A stretch of DNA of 64,000 bases from JAGRGG01 sp965217265 (GTDB lineage: Bacteria > Pseudomonadota > Alphaproteobacteria > Geminicoccales > Geminicoccaceae), in contig CBDCHP010000006.1 of NCBI GenBank assembly GCA_965217265.1, positions 1 through 64,000 on the forward strand, given 5' to 3'. Numbering within the stretch: position 1 is the stretch's first letter; the number at the start of each line of letters is the position of its first letter. Positions 1 through 8,399 of this stretch are shown in pieces. A program made the position numbers and the translations under genes. The notes below the pieces were generated by a model, which was not told the DNA's origin, searched no databases, and worked only from the letters and a program-made list of their open reading frames with translations.

Positions 1-222
1 GGCGGCTACGACGAGGGCCTCAGTACGGCGGACGACCTCATCGGCCTCGTCAACACCCTTCGAGACGACGGCGACGATGCCAGCGCCGCGACCGTCAGGG
101 GCCGCGACCTGGTCCTCGACTTCGACGGGGACAACGTCGTCAGCTTGAAGGGGGTGGTCGGTATGGATGGCTTGACCAGAGAAGCCCTGATGCCCCCCGA
201 CGACATGACCGGCATGGCCTGA
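1..222 (+). CDS. C-terminal end of an Asp-rich, RTX/hemolysin-like calcium-binding protein (5' truncated)
   Basis: Frame 1 is open from the window edge to a TGA at 220-222, giving 73 residues. The stretch is very rich in Asp and Gly. It contains GRDLVLDFDGDNVVSLKGV, which resembles the short beta-strand segment that closes many RTX (hemolysin-type calcium-binding) proteins. No nonapeptide GGxGxDxUx repeats are visible, but they would lie upstream of the window. After the TGA, another frame stays open to a TAA at 312-314 and reads plausibly (DVTVIEGTQDVHQL), so the true C-terminus could be longer if one base was lost near 217. The RTX assignment is an inference from a short tail. Confidence 0.5.
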   Translation, partial: GGYDEGLSTADDLIGLVNTLRDDGDDASAATVRGRDLVLDFDGDNVVSLKGVVGMDGLTREALMPPDDMTGMA

Positions 223-406
223 CCTTCGCGGCGTCGCGCGCGGCGGGGGTGCCGCTGCCCCGCGCGCGCGACGTCACCGTCATCGAGGGGACCCAGGACG
301 TGCACCAACTATAAGACGGGCGAGAGGGCCACTGCCTGGGTTGCCAACGCGTCCGACGAAGCAAAAACGCCCGGGGCCGGCATATGCAGGCCGAGATCGC
401 GCGTCC

Positions 407-715
407 TCAGTAGCCGAGCGCCATCGGGCGCAGGTACTCCTCGATCAGGCCGCTGACGAACCACAGCCCCAAGATCAAGACCATCGGCGAGATGTCGATG
501 CCGCCCAGGTTCGGGATGACGCTTCGGATCGGCCGGAGCAGGGGCTCGGTGATTCTGTAAAGGAAGTTGCCGACCTGATAGACGAAGCGGTTGCGGGTGT
601 TGATGACGTCGAACGCGACCAGCCAGCTCAAGATCGCCTGCAAGATCAAGAGCCATACATAGATCTGGATCACGGTTTGGAGGAGGTTCAACAGCGAATT
701 CATCGCGCCCTTCAT
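407..715 (-). CDS. YggT family integral membrane protein
   Basis: This 102-residue protein has two hydrophobic segments, at about residues 8-30 and 72-92, separated by a basic loop. The loop contains RITEPLLRPIRSVIPNLGG, the hallmark of the YggT family (proline- and arginine-rich turn after the first segment). YggT proteins are small inner-membrane proteins. In some bacteria they are linked to osmotic tolerance or to placement of cell-division or photosystem components, but no biochemical role is established. The length is normal for a single-repeat YggT. The gene stands alone, transcribed away from the tRNA gene. Confidence 0.9.
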   Translation of the reverse strand: MKGAMNSLLNLLQTVIQIYVWLLILQAILSWLVAFDVINTRNRFVYQVGNFLYRITEPLLRPIRSVIPNLGGIDISPMVLILGLWFVSGLIEEYLRPMALGY

Positions 716-841
716 CGTCTGGTGCCGTCGTGCCCGCCCGCGGCGGCGGCATCTGGCGGGTAGGCCGCAGTAGACGCTTCGGACAGGCCCGGCAAGAGGG
801 TTGACTTGAGAGCCCCCTACGCCCTACATCGGCCGCGGTTC

Positions 842-917
<76 letters not shown>

Positions 918-952
918 CCCTTCTCACCCATCATCCGACGCGATACGCCTGC

Positions 953-2654
953 TCAAGCGGTCCGCAGGCGCTCGATCAGCCGAACGATCGAGTCGTGCGT
1001 TGTCTTCGCTACCTGCTTCATGTCCTCGGCGAGTGCCATACCCTGCTCGGCGCCGCTGCCGGTCCGCGTCGTCACCTCGGCAACGCTCAAGCTGAAGTCG
1101 TTCAGTGCTTGCATTCGCCCGGTCGCCGCGTCGAACTCCTGCCCCACCTGCCGCGTCGCCTCGGACTGCTCCTCGACCATCCGGCCGACGTCCAAGGCCA
1201 CCGTCTGCAGCGTCTCGACGATGCCACGCACCTCGGTCATGCCGGCGACGGCGGTTTGGCTGCGCTGCTGCAGCGCGGTGATCTGCGTGCCGATGTCCTG
1301 CGTTGCGCTCGCGGTCTGGGTCGCCAGCGCCTTGACCTCCTGTGCCACGACGGCGAACCCTTTGCCGGCCTCGCCGGCGCGGGCGGCCTCGATCGTGGCG
1401 TTGAGCGCCAAGAGGTTGGTCTGCTCGGCGATGTCGTTGATCAGCCGGACGACGTCGTTGATCTTCTGCGTCGCCTCGTTCAGCCGCTCCGTTTCGGCGG
1501 CGGTCGTCTCGATGATCTCGCCGGCGCGCCGCGTCGTCGTCGCCGAGCGGCCGGTCTCGTCGGCGATCGACCTGGCCTTCTCGGTGATCCGGCCGAAAGC
1601 GACGCGGATGTCGGCAAGGGTGGCTACCGCCCCGTCGGTGAGGGTCCTCGCCTCGCGCGCCCGCTCGTGCGCCGTCTTGGCCTCGTCTTGAATGCCGTGC
1701 GCCAGGGTCGAGAACGTCCCCGCCACGTCCACCAGCTTCAAGGTCGGCTCGGCCGCCTCGCGCCGCAACGCTTCACCGATCCCGGACCGAAAGCGGCCTC
1801 GCTCCGCGTCGAGACCGGCTTGACGCTCGTGATCCGCCGTCGCGGCGGCGGCGAGGAGGGCCGACCAGCGGCGCAAGACGACGATGATAGCACCGCCGCC
1901 GAGCGCGATGACGAGCGTCCCGATGCCGATGAAGCACCAGCAGGATTTGCCTGCCGCCCTCGGCGGTGGCGATCGCCTCCTCGCGCCCGCGCCCGATCCC
2001 CGCCACCAGGGCCTGCGTGCCGTCGATCAGTCGCTCGCGCTCGCGCCCGTACGCGTCGCCGGTGAGGATGGCGAGCGCCGCTGCGGCCTCTTTCGCCTGC
2101 ACCAGCTCCAGGGCTTGCGTCTCCATCTCGACCAGCTTGGCATCGGCCGTCGCCGCGTCGAAGGCGGCGACCAACTCCTCGGGCGCTATTTGCAGCGTCG
2201 TCGCGATCGCCGCGTCGATGCCGGGCAAGGCGGCCTCGTAGCGCCGCACCCAGGCGACGTCGCCGGTCTCGGCCGCCATGCGCGCGGCGTTGACCAGGGC
2301 CTCGTCCCAGCGCAGGACAGCCTCCGCCGCGCCCGCCAGCGCCGTCTGCTCGCGCGTCAAATCGACGAGCCGTTCCTGCTGGGCTTGACCCCACCAGCCG
2401 ACCACGACGAAGACACCGAGGCAGACGGCGAGCCCGAGATAGATCCAGCGCCAGGGCAGGCGCGTGGACGAAGCGGGGGGAGAGCGATCAAGCAGGGCGG
2501 GTCCTGCCGAAAAGAGAGCTCGTCGACGCTTTTCTAGAGGACAAACCTTAAGAATATGCTTAGCCTGCCGCCTTTGAACACTTGCGCGTGCGCTCGCCGC
2601 GCGGGCTTTCTTTTTTGCTTTTTGTTCGAGACTAGCCCTCGGCGCCATGGTCAA
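953..2654 (-). pseudogene. Methyl-accepting chemotaxis protein, split by a one-base frameshift
   Basis: Two overlapping minus-strand frames make one chemoreceptor. The upstream frame (to about 1940) has a transmembrane helix (WIYLGLAVCLGVFVVVGWW), then a helical region of about 130 residues expected in the periplasm. The downstream frame supplies the second membrane segment and the cytoplasmic signalling domain with the canonical hairpin tip DIAEQTNLLALNATIEAARA. The frames join near 1925-1945, and the total of 1702 nt is one base more than a multiple of three, so one extra base fits. No clear HAMP domain is seen. The start is uncertain: the most upstream ATG (2652-2654) lies inside a repeat element and no good ATG exists between the repeat and the first helix, so translation may begin at a non-ATG codon or the repeat may have displaced the original start. 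A sequencing error is an alternative to a true pseudogene. Confidence 0.8.
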
Positions 2655-2719
2655 CCTCCTACGTTAACACTGGCAAAAAGAAAGAAGAAAAGGCCCCGCG
2701 CCAGCGGACGCGAAGCGTT
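2576..2719. repeat. Facing-terminator inverted repeat, copy 1
   Basis: About 144 bp with imperfect inverted ends: GAACACTTGCGCGTGCGC on the left, CGCGAAGCGTT on the right. Each arm can form a small G+C hairpin followed by a pyrimidine run on the inward side. It lies between the stop of the gene at 2735-3505 and the start of the chemoreceptor on the same strand, and it overlaps the chemoreceptor's most upstream reading frame. The core contains GTTAACACTGGC and a CCCTCGGCGCC segment shared with other copies. Confidence 0.85.
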
Positions 2720-2734
2720 AAAATACGCTTCCCG

Positions 2735-3505
2735 TCAGCGCGCCTTCGGGCTGACCAGTTTCGCCGGGCGGCGCGCCTCGGCCGCCTTGAACAGCGAGAA
2801 GGTCTGATTGACGTAAGAAACGGCGCCCGAAACCATCTCCAGGTACTCGTCGAGTTCGGGCGTGCGCGCCGCCTCGACGAGCTGCACCGGGCGGTCCTGC
2901 GGCTCGGTCTCGAACAGGCAGTAGAACATGGGCTCGCCGCGGTTGAGCTTCAGGTCCTTTTTCGGCTCGTGCCACTCGAACGCCCACATCAAGGGCCGCG
3001 GCCACAGGTTGATCGGGTAGCGCCCGCCGAACAGCGTGCCGGGCCACGGGTCCTTTTGGTAATGCATGAAGGGTGGCACCTGCGACAGGTAGACCGGCTC
3101 GTCGGCGATGAACAGGTAGGGCAGCTGGATCTGGAGCGTCGGCCGCTCGGGGTAGCGCCACTCGGCCTCGTTGACGACGGTGATGTGCTTGTGCAGCTTG
3201 TTGGGCCTGACCGGGCTCGCCTCGCCGAGCGCGTTCTTGACCCCAGGCTTGCCGTCCTCGCCGCGGGCGAACTGCAAGTGCAGGTCGAACGGGCAGCGGA
3301 CGACGAAGTAGCGGCTCTCCAGGTTCAAGACGGCGGGACAACGCGACGCCGACTTGGCGTGGGCGCGGTTCACCTCGGCCGAGCGGACGCGCTCCGGCGG
3401 AAAGAACACGATCCCGGACTTCGCCTCATCGAGCAGCCAGCCGACGCGGACCGTGCCGCTGCCGGCACTGGCCTCCGGCCGATCGTAGGCGGCGATGAAG
3501 TGCAT
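2735..3505 (-). CDS. Unrecognised 256-residue protein
   Basis: An intact ORF with host-like codon use, starting at ATG 3503-3505. I do not recognise the family with confidence. There is no signal peptide or membrane segment. The sequence is rich in Pro, Trp and aromatic residues. The second half has LWPRPLMWAFEWHEPKK followed by LNRGEPMFYCLFETEP. This 'W-rich strand then GEP' arrangement faintly recalls DUF6065-like proteins, a weak resemblance only. The beta-rich, soluble character suggests a cytoplasmic protein. It is divergent to comM across a repeat element, and the next gene downstream is the broken chemoreceptor. No function is proposed. Confidence 0.75.
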   Translation of the reverse strand: MHFIAAYDRPEASAGSGTVRVGWLLDEAKSGIVFFPPERVRSAEVNRAHAKSASRCPAVLNLESRYFVVRCPFDLHLQFARGEDGKPGVKNALGEASPVRPNKLHKHITVVNEAEWRYPERPTLQIQLPYLFIADEPVYLSQVPPFMHYQKDPWPGTLFGGRYPINLWPRPLMWAFEWHEPKKDLKLNRGEPMFYCLFETEPQDRPVQLVEAARTPELDEYLEMVSGAVSYVNQTFSLFKAAEARRPAKLVSPKAR

Positions 3506-3560
3506 GGTGGCTCGCTGATTGGCTGGAATAAGCTTTTCTAGCTTGGGCGTCGCGGCATTG

Positions 3561-3707
3561 CACGCTTCGCGTTGTCTTCGCCGGACGGGCTCTTTCTTCC
3601 TTTTTTACCTTTTGTTCGAGGCTTGCCCTCGGCGTCGGGGCCAGTCCCTACGTTAACGCTGGCAAAAAAGAGAAAAAAGGACCGCGCGTCAGCGCACGCG
3701 AAGCGTG
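3561..3707. repeat. Facing-terminator inverted repeat, copy 2
   Basis: About 147 bp with exact 11-bp inverted ends CACGCTTCGCG / CGCGAAGCGTG. It has T-rich then A-rich inner flanks and the shared core GTTAACGCTGGC with GCCCTCGGCGTCG. Unlike most copies it lies between two divergent genes (the unknown gene and comM), so here it cannot be a gene-end terminator for either neighbour. Confidence 0.85.
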
Positions 3708-3778
3708 TAACCCTTTCTGGCATACGCGCACGATCTCTGGTAGGTGTTCTACCCAAGGTAGATTAACAGGTTGATCGC

Positions 3779-5335
3779 ATGGCAAAGTCTGCCGCCCGGC
3801 CGGCCCAGGTGCCCGTCACCGCCCGCTTTCGCACCGTGGCGCTGCTCGGGCTGGAGCCGGCCCCGGTCGAAGTCGAGGTGATGGCGGCACCGGGCCTGCC
3901 GGGCTTCTCAATCGTGGGACTGCCCGACAAGGCGGTGGCCGAGAGCAAGGAGCGGGTGCGCGGTGCCTTGGCCTCCTTGGCGCTGGCGCTGCCCTTGAAG
4001 CGGATCACGGTCAACCTCGCCCCCGGCGACCTCGCCAAAGAGGGCAGCCACTACGACCTGCCGATCGCGCTCGGGTTGCTCGTCGTCATGGGCGTCCTGC
4101 CGCACGACGCCGCCCCCGACGCGATCGCGCTCGGCGAACTCGGTCTCGACGGGGCGCTGCGGCCGGTGGCCGGCGTGCTGGCCGCGGCGCTGGCCGCCGC
4201 CGCCGAGAAGCTGGCGCTGATCTGCCCGGCGGCGAACGGGCCGGAGGCCGCGTGGCTGAAGGACGAGGTCGAGATCACGGCACCCGCGACCCTGCTTGAC
4301 CTCATCGCCCACTTGCAAGGCGAGCGCGTCCTGGCCCAGCCCGATGTCCTGCCGTTCGACGATATTGAGCCCGGCTTCGACCTCGCCGACGTCAAGGGGC
4401 AGGAGAGCGCCAAGCGCGCCTTGGAGATCGCCGCCGCCGGCGGGCACAACCTGTTGATGCAAGGCCCGCCCGGCTCGGGCAAGTCGATGCTCGCCAAGCG
4501 CATGGCCGCTCTGCTCCCGCCCTTGACCCCGGCCGAGGTCCTGGAGGTCGGGCTGATCCAGAGCATCGGCGGGCGACTCAACGCCGGCCGGCTCTCGCGC
4601 CGGCGCCCGTTCCGCAGCCCGCACCACGCTAGTTCGACCGCGGCCATGGTCGGTGGCGGTGCCAACGCCCGGCCGGGGGAAATTTCCCTGTCGCACCGTG
4701 GGGTTCTATTTCTGGACGAGCTGCCCGAGTTCCCGCGCCACGTGCTCGAAGCGCTGCGCCAACCCCTAGAGGATGGTCGGGTGACGATCGCCCGCGCCAA
4801 CGCGCACGTCACGTATCCTGCCCGCATCCAACTGGTCGCGGCGATGAACCCCTGCCGCTGCGGCCACCTCGACGATCCGGGCCTCGCCTGCACCAAGGCG
4901 CCGCGCTGCGCCGCCGACTACCAAAAGCGTCTCTCCGGCCCCTTGTTGGATCGGATCGACATCCACATCGACGTGCCCGCCTTGACCCCGCGCGAACTCG
5001 CCCTCCCGGCGGCGAGCGAGCCGGGCGAGGTGATCGCGGCCCGCGTCGCCGCCGCGCGCGAACTCCAGGCCGCCCGCCTCGCGGCGCTCGACCGCCTTGA
5101 CCTCAAGACCAACGCCGAGGCCGAGGGTGAATTGCTCGACCGCATCGCGCCCCTAGGGGCCGGGGCGAGCGAATTGCTCACCCGCGCCACCGGACGCCTG
5201 CGTCTCTCTGCCCGCGGCTATTACCGCATCTTGCGCGTCGCCCGCACGATCGCCGACCTCGCCGGCTCCGTATCGATCGAGAAGGCGCACTTGGCCGAGG
5301 CGATCGCATACAGGCGCCGGCCGATCGGGGGGTGA
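3779..5335 (+). CDS. comM: YifB/ComM family Mg-chelatase-like AAA+ ATPase
   Basis: 518 residues, full length for the family. The N-terminal ComM domain (about residues 10-190) is followed by the AAA+ module with Walker A GPPGSGKS (229-236) and Walker B VLFLDELPEF (from about 309). Further motifs are SPHHASSTAAMVGGG and a CRCGHLDDP Cys cluster, and the C-terminal Mg-chelatase-type domain ends in AYRRRP. In Vibrio and others ComM is a hexameric DNA helicase that speeds branch migration during transformation, and homologues are widespread in non-competent bacteria. The gene is monocistronic. Its TGA is also the first bases of a repeat element, which may supply the terminator. Confidence 0.95.
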   Translation: MAKSAARPAQVPVTARFRTVALLGLEPAPVEVEVMAAPGLPGFSIVGLPDKAVAESKERVRGALASLALALPLKRITVNLAPGDLAKEGSHYDLPIALGLLVVMGVLPHDAAPDAIALGELGLDGALRPVAGVLAAALAAAAEKLALICPAANGPEAAWLKDEVEITAPATLLDLIAHLQGERVLAQPDVLPFDDIEPGFDLADVKGQESAKRALEIAAAGGHNLLMQGPPGSGKSMLAKRMAALLPPLTPAEVLEVGLIQSIGGRLNAGRLSRRRPFRSPHHASSTAAMVGGGANARPGEISLSHRGVLFLDELPEFPRHVLEALRQPLEDGRVTIARANAHVTYPARIQLVAAMNPCRCGHLDDPGLACTKAPRCAADYQKRLSGPLLDRIDIHIDVPALTPRELALPAASEPGEVIAARVAAARELQAARLAALDRLDLKTNAEAEGELLDRIAPLGAGASELLTRATGRLRLSARGYYRILRVARTIADLAGSVSIEKAHLAEAIAYRRRPIGG

Positions 5336-5432
5336 ACGCTTCGCGTCCGCTGCGCAGGGCTTTTTCCTTTTGTTTTTACGAGTTTTGCCGGTGGAGCTTG
5401 AGCGCGACGTCGAAGCCAACTTCGGCGCAAAG
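5334..5432. repeat. Facing-terminator inverted repeat, copy 3 (right arm lost)
   Basis: The left arm GAACGCTTCGCGTCCGCTGC overlaps the comM stop codon and runs into GGGCTTTTTCCTTTTGTTTTT. The core is degenerate (AAGCCAACTTCGGCGCAAAG) and the expected right arm is missing, so this is an incomplete or eroded copy. The arm alone still reads as a plausible intrinsic terminator for comM. Confidence 0.6.
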
Positions 5433-5581
5433 ATCAGTGAAGTACTATCTCCATTTTACGTGCAAATCTCAGTGCAATAGAACGTTGTTGCGTTCGATTA
5501 AGATCTCGTCATCGCTCTGCTTGGAACCGCCGTTGCTCAAAATTTTTATCAGGCGAATGCCCGCCTTTGAGAGATCGACCG

Positions 5582-6320
5582 ATGGTTCCGAACTGGCTGC
5601 ACCTGCTCTCGATCGCCGTCCTGGTACTCGGCTTTGTCTGCGCCAGGGTAATTGCGGTCGACGAACTCCGCCACCCGCAGCACATGTGGATCATGAACGT
5701 GGTCTGGCCGGTCGTCGCCCTGTTCGGCACCGTGCTGACGCTCTAGGGCTACTTCGCCTACGGGCAGCTCGCTACCAAGGAAGCGATGATACAGGCTAAG
5801 CAGGAGGATCGCGACCCGCCCAACAAGACCGAGACGCCGTTTGCCGTCATGGTCGGCAAGGGTGCCAGCCACTGCGGCAGCGGCTGCACGATCGGCGACA
5901 TCTGCGCCGAGTGGCTGGCGTTCGCCTTCCCGGCCGTCGCGGTCTGGTTCGGGTGGCAGACGATCTTCGCCGACAAGATCTTCGCAGTCTGGATCCTCGA
6001 CTACATCTTCGCCTTTGCCATCGGCGTCGCCTTTCAATACTTCACCATCGTGCCGATGCGCGGCTCAGGCGGGGGGGGGGGAGAGCATTTGGCAGGCGAT
6101 CAAGGCGGACACGCTCTCCCTCACCGCCTGGCAGGTCGGCATGTACGGCTTCATGGCGTTCGCCCACTTCTACGTCTTCGCCCGCGTGCTCGGCTTCAGC
6201 CTCGACGGGAACACGGTCGAGTTCTGGTTCATGATGCAGATCGCCATGCTGTGCGGCTTCGTCACCAGCTATCTGGTGAACTGGTGGCTGATCCGCGCCG
6301 GCATCAAGGAGAAGATGTGA
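5582..6320 (+). pseudogene. DUF4396 family membrane protein, disrupted by an internal TAG and a poly-G frameshift
   Basis: Reading from ATG 5582 gives a membrane segment (WLHLLSIAVLVLGFVCA) and then a TAG at codon 55 (5744-5746), just before GYFAYGQL. The family usually has a Trp here, so TGG to TAG is likely. The frame continues with HCGSGCTIGDICAEW (family signature HCGxGC...GD) and FQYFTIVPM. It is then broken by an 11-G run (6071-6081), after which the +1 frame reads SIWQAIKADTLSLTAWQVG and two more membrane segments to TGA 6318-6320. The length of 739 nt is one base over a multiple of three. DUF4396 proteins are polytopic membrane proteins of unknown function with a conserved Cys pair, often near metal or copper genes. 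Here it is isolated. Confidence 0.8.
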
Positions 6321-6431
6321 GGCATGATGTGGCCGTGCCGTCGTAGCAAAGTTGAGTGAAGAGGGCTTTATCAGCAAACCATCTCGGCTTTGCCAATAGA
6401 GCTGATTGGTCGTGATCCCAAGAAGGTATCC

Positions 6432-7253
6432 ATGATGACGACTCATTATATCTGCCGCGCGTGCGGCACGTCCTTTCCCGACGGCGATAGGCCGCCCGAG
6501 CGCTGCCCGATCTGCGAGGACGAGCGGCAATTCGTGCCGGGAAGCGGCCAAGCGTGGACGACGGGCGAGGATCTCGCCATGGGCCATACCAACCTCTGGC
6601 GGCGCCACGAGCCCAACCTGTTCGAGATCCGCACGCGCCCCGATTTCGCGATCGGGCAGCGGGCGTTCCTCCTGCGCACGCCCGAGGGCAACATCCTCTG
6701 GGACTGTATCGCGCTGCTCGATGGGGCGACGAAGGAGATCGTCCGGGCACTCGGCGGCCTCAAGGCGATCGCGATCTCGCACCCGCATTATTATACGACT
6801 GTGCAGGATTGGGCGGGCGCCTTCGATGCACCTGTCTACTTCCACGCGCGGGATCGGGAATGGGTCGTGCGTCCCGATCCCCGCCTGACTTTCTGGGACG
6901 GCGACGCGCACGAGATTGGCGAGGGGCTGACGCTTCTGCGGCTCGGCGGGCATTTTCCGGGCGGCACCGTGCTGCACTGGGCGGACGGCGCCGAAGGCCG
7001 GGGCGTGCTCTTGAGCGGCGACATCGTTCAGGTCGCGGCCGACATGCGGCGCGTGTCGTTCATGTGGAGCTATCCGAACATGTTGCCGCTCTCGGCCAAA
7101 ACCGTGCGGCGCATCGGGGCTGCGCTCGAACCGTGGGCCTTCGATCGCATCTACGGCGCCTTCGCCGGCAAGCAGGTGATGCACGACGCCAAGGCAGCCG
7201 TCGCCCAGTCCGCGGCGCGCTACGTCGCGTTGCTCAATGGCGAACAAGCGTGA
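6432..7253 (+). CDS. Metallo-beta-lactamase-fold protein with N-terminal zinc-ribbon
   Basis: 273 residues from ATG 6432 (AGAAGG about 5 nt upstream); an alternative ATG lies at 6435. The first 28 residues hold two Cys pairs (C8-x2-C11 and C25-x2-C28), a rubredoxin/zinc-ribbon type knuckle. A metallo-beta-lactamase-like domain follows, but the usual HxHxDH metal motif is replaced by SHPHYYTT near residue 117. LGGHFPGGTVLHW and SGDIVQVAAD match the later family motifs. Loss of the Asp-His of the first motif suggests altered metal binding or a non-hydrolase. Proteins of this two-part type are annotated only as MBL-fold hydrolases. Substrate is unknown. Confidence 0.85.
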   Translation: MMTTHYICRACGTSFPDGDRPPERCPICEDERQFVPGSGQAWTTGEDLAMGHTNLWRRHEPNLFEIRTRPDFAIGQRAFLLRTPEGNILWDCIALLDGATKEIVRALGGLKAIAISHPHYYTTVQDWAGAFDAPVYFHARDREWVVRPDPRLTFWDGDAHEIGEGLTLLRLGGHFPGGTVLHWADGAEGRGVLLSGDIVQVAADMRRVSFMWSYPNMLPLSAKTVRRIGAALEPWAFDRIYGAFAGKQVMHDAKAAVAQSAARYVALLNGEQA

Positions 7254-7289
7254 ACACGCACGCGCTGCCGGACTAGTCCAGCGCAGGCA

Positions 7290-8234
7290 TCATACTTTGC
7301 CAGGGACTTGCCGACGCAGCCGCTCCGGTACCAGGAGGACGGCAACCTCGTCGAGCCGCTCCCGCCAAGCGAGCGGCGTCAGCCAATTTTCCGGGATCGC
7401 AGCGGCGCCGTAGAGCCCCCCCGCGAGCTGACCCGTGACGGCGCCCACCGTGTCGGCATCGTCGCCCAGATTGACGGCGAGCACGAGTGCCTCTTCAAAA
7501 CTCGCGGTGGTGCCGACGCACCAAAGGGCCGCTTCCAGCGTGTGCGCGACGTAGTCCGAGGAGCGGATCAGGGCGCGGTCCTTCGTGCGCCACGCGTCAG
7601 CGGCAATGGTCTCGATCGCCCGATGCCCCGTCCAAGCCCGTGGCTGAAGCGGGTCGGGTTCGCCCAGGATGGCGTCGCGAAGGAGGGTGGCGAAGTACGC
7701 GCAAGCCTCGACCGCCTGGGGCGCCTCGTGCGTGGTCCGGCCCTGGTCGATCGCGAGGCGAAGCATCGTCTCGGGATCGTCGAGCGCGAACAGGACGACC
7801 GGGGCGAGGCGCATGAGCGAACCGTTGCCGGCCTGATCCTCCGCGGTCGGGCCGGCGAACGGGTCGCCGTCCCGCTCGAAGGCGGCGAGGGCTTGCCGTG
7901 TCGTGTTCCCGATGTCGAAGCAGGCGCCCGTGCAAGCGTAGGCGCCCGTTCGCCACCAAGCGACGAAGCGGGTCATGAGATCGTCGGGATCCAGGCCGCC
8001 GCACGCGAGGAGGCTGTCGGCCAGCGCCAGCGCCATGCTGGTGTCGTCGGTCCACTGGCCCGGCGCGAGCCTGAAAGGGCCGCTGCCCGTCATCTGAGTG
8101 TGATAGGGGAGGCTGTCGCGACGGCTGAATTCGAGCGTCGTGCCGAGCGCGTCGCCCACGGCGAGCCCGAGGAGCGCCCCGCGGGCACGATCGAGGCTTG
8201 GCGGGGCCTGCCCCCCGGTCGTCGCGTTGGTCAT
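7290..8234 (-). CDS. ADP-ribosylglycohydrolase family protein (DraG/ARH-like)
   Basis: 314 residues starting at ATG 8232-8234 (sequence MTNATTGG). An upstream in-frame start exists but lacks family similarity. The fold motifs are RGALLGLAVGDALG near the N-terminus, QWTDDTSMAL (residues 60-69, metal-binding TDDT), NGSLMRLAP in the middle and NLGDDADTVGAVTGQLAG near the C-terminus (second metal site). These enzymes use two Mg ions to remove ADP-ribose from proteins or small molecules. No DraT-like ADP-ribosyltransferase or nitrogenase gene is in the window, so the substrate is not inferred. Confidence 0.92.
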   Translation of the reverse strand: MTNATTGGQAPPSLDRARGALLGLAVGDALGTTLEFSRRDSLPYHTQMTGSGPFRLAPGQWTDDTSMALALADSLLACGGLDPDDLMTRFVAWWRTGAYACTGACFDIGNTTRQALAAFERDGDPFAGPTAEDQAGNGSLMRLAPVVLFALDDPETMLRLAIDQGRTTHEAPQAVEACAYFATLLRDAILGEPDPLQPRAWTGHRAIETIAADAWRTKDRALIRSSDYVAHTLEAALWCVGTTASFEEALVLAVNLGDDADTVGAVTGQLAGGLYGAAAIPENWLTPLAWRERLDEVAVLLVPERLRRQVPGKV

Positions 8235-8399
8235 GAAAGGGGTCTCTTCGGCTCGTCCCGCCGGGCTACGGCACATGGCAATGATGCGTGCTCACGCGAA
8301 GCACCCGGCCTCCGGCCGACGGATTCGTCTGCCGAGCATGGACGAAGGAACCCAAAGGTTTCAAGGCAAACCTGCTTTGCCACGCTTGAGTTCAGATGT

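Noticed and set aside
6071..6081. Poly-G tract as an active phase-variation switch
   Set aside because: The same gene also has an in-frame TAG at codon 55, so correcting the tract alone would not restore the protein; kept only as a possibility.
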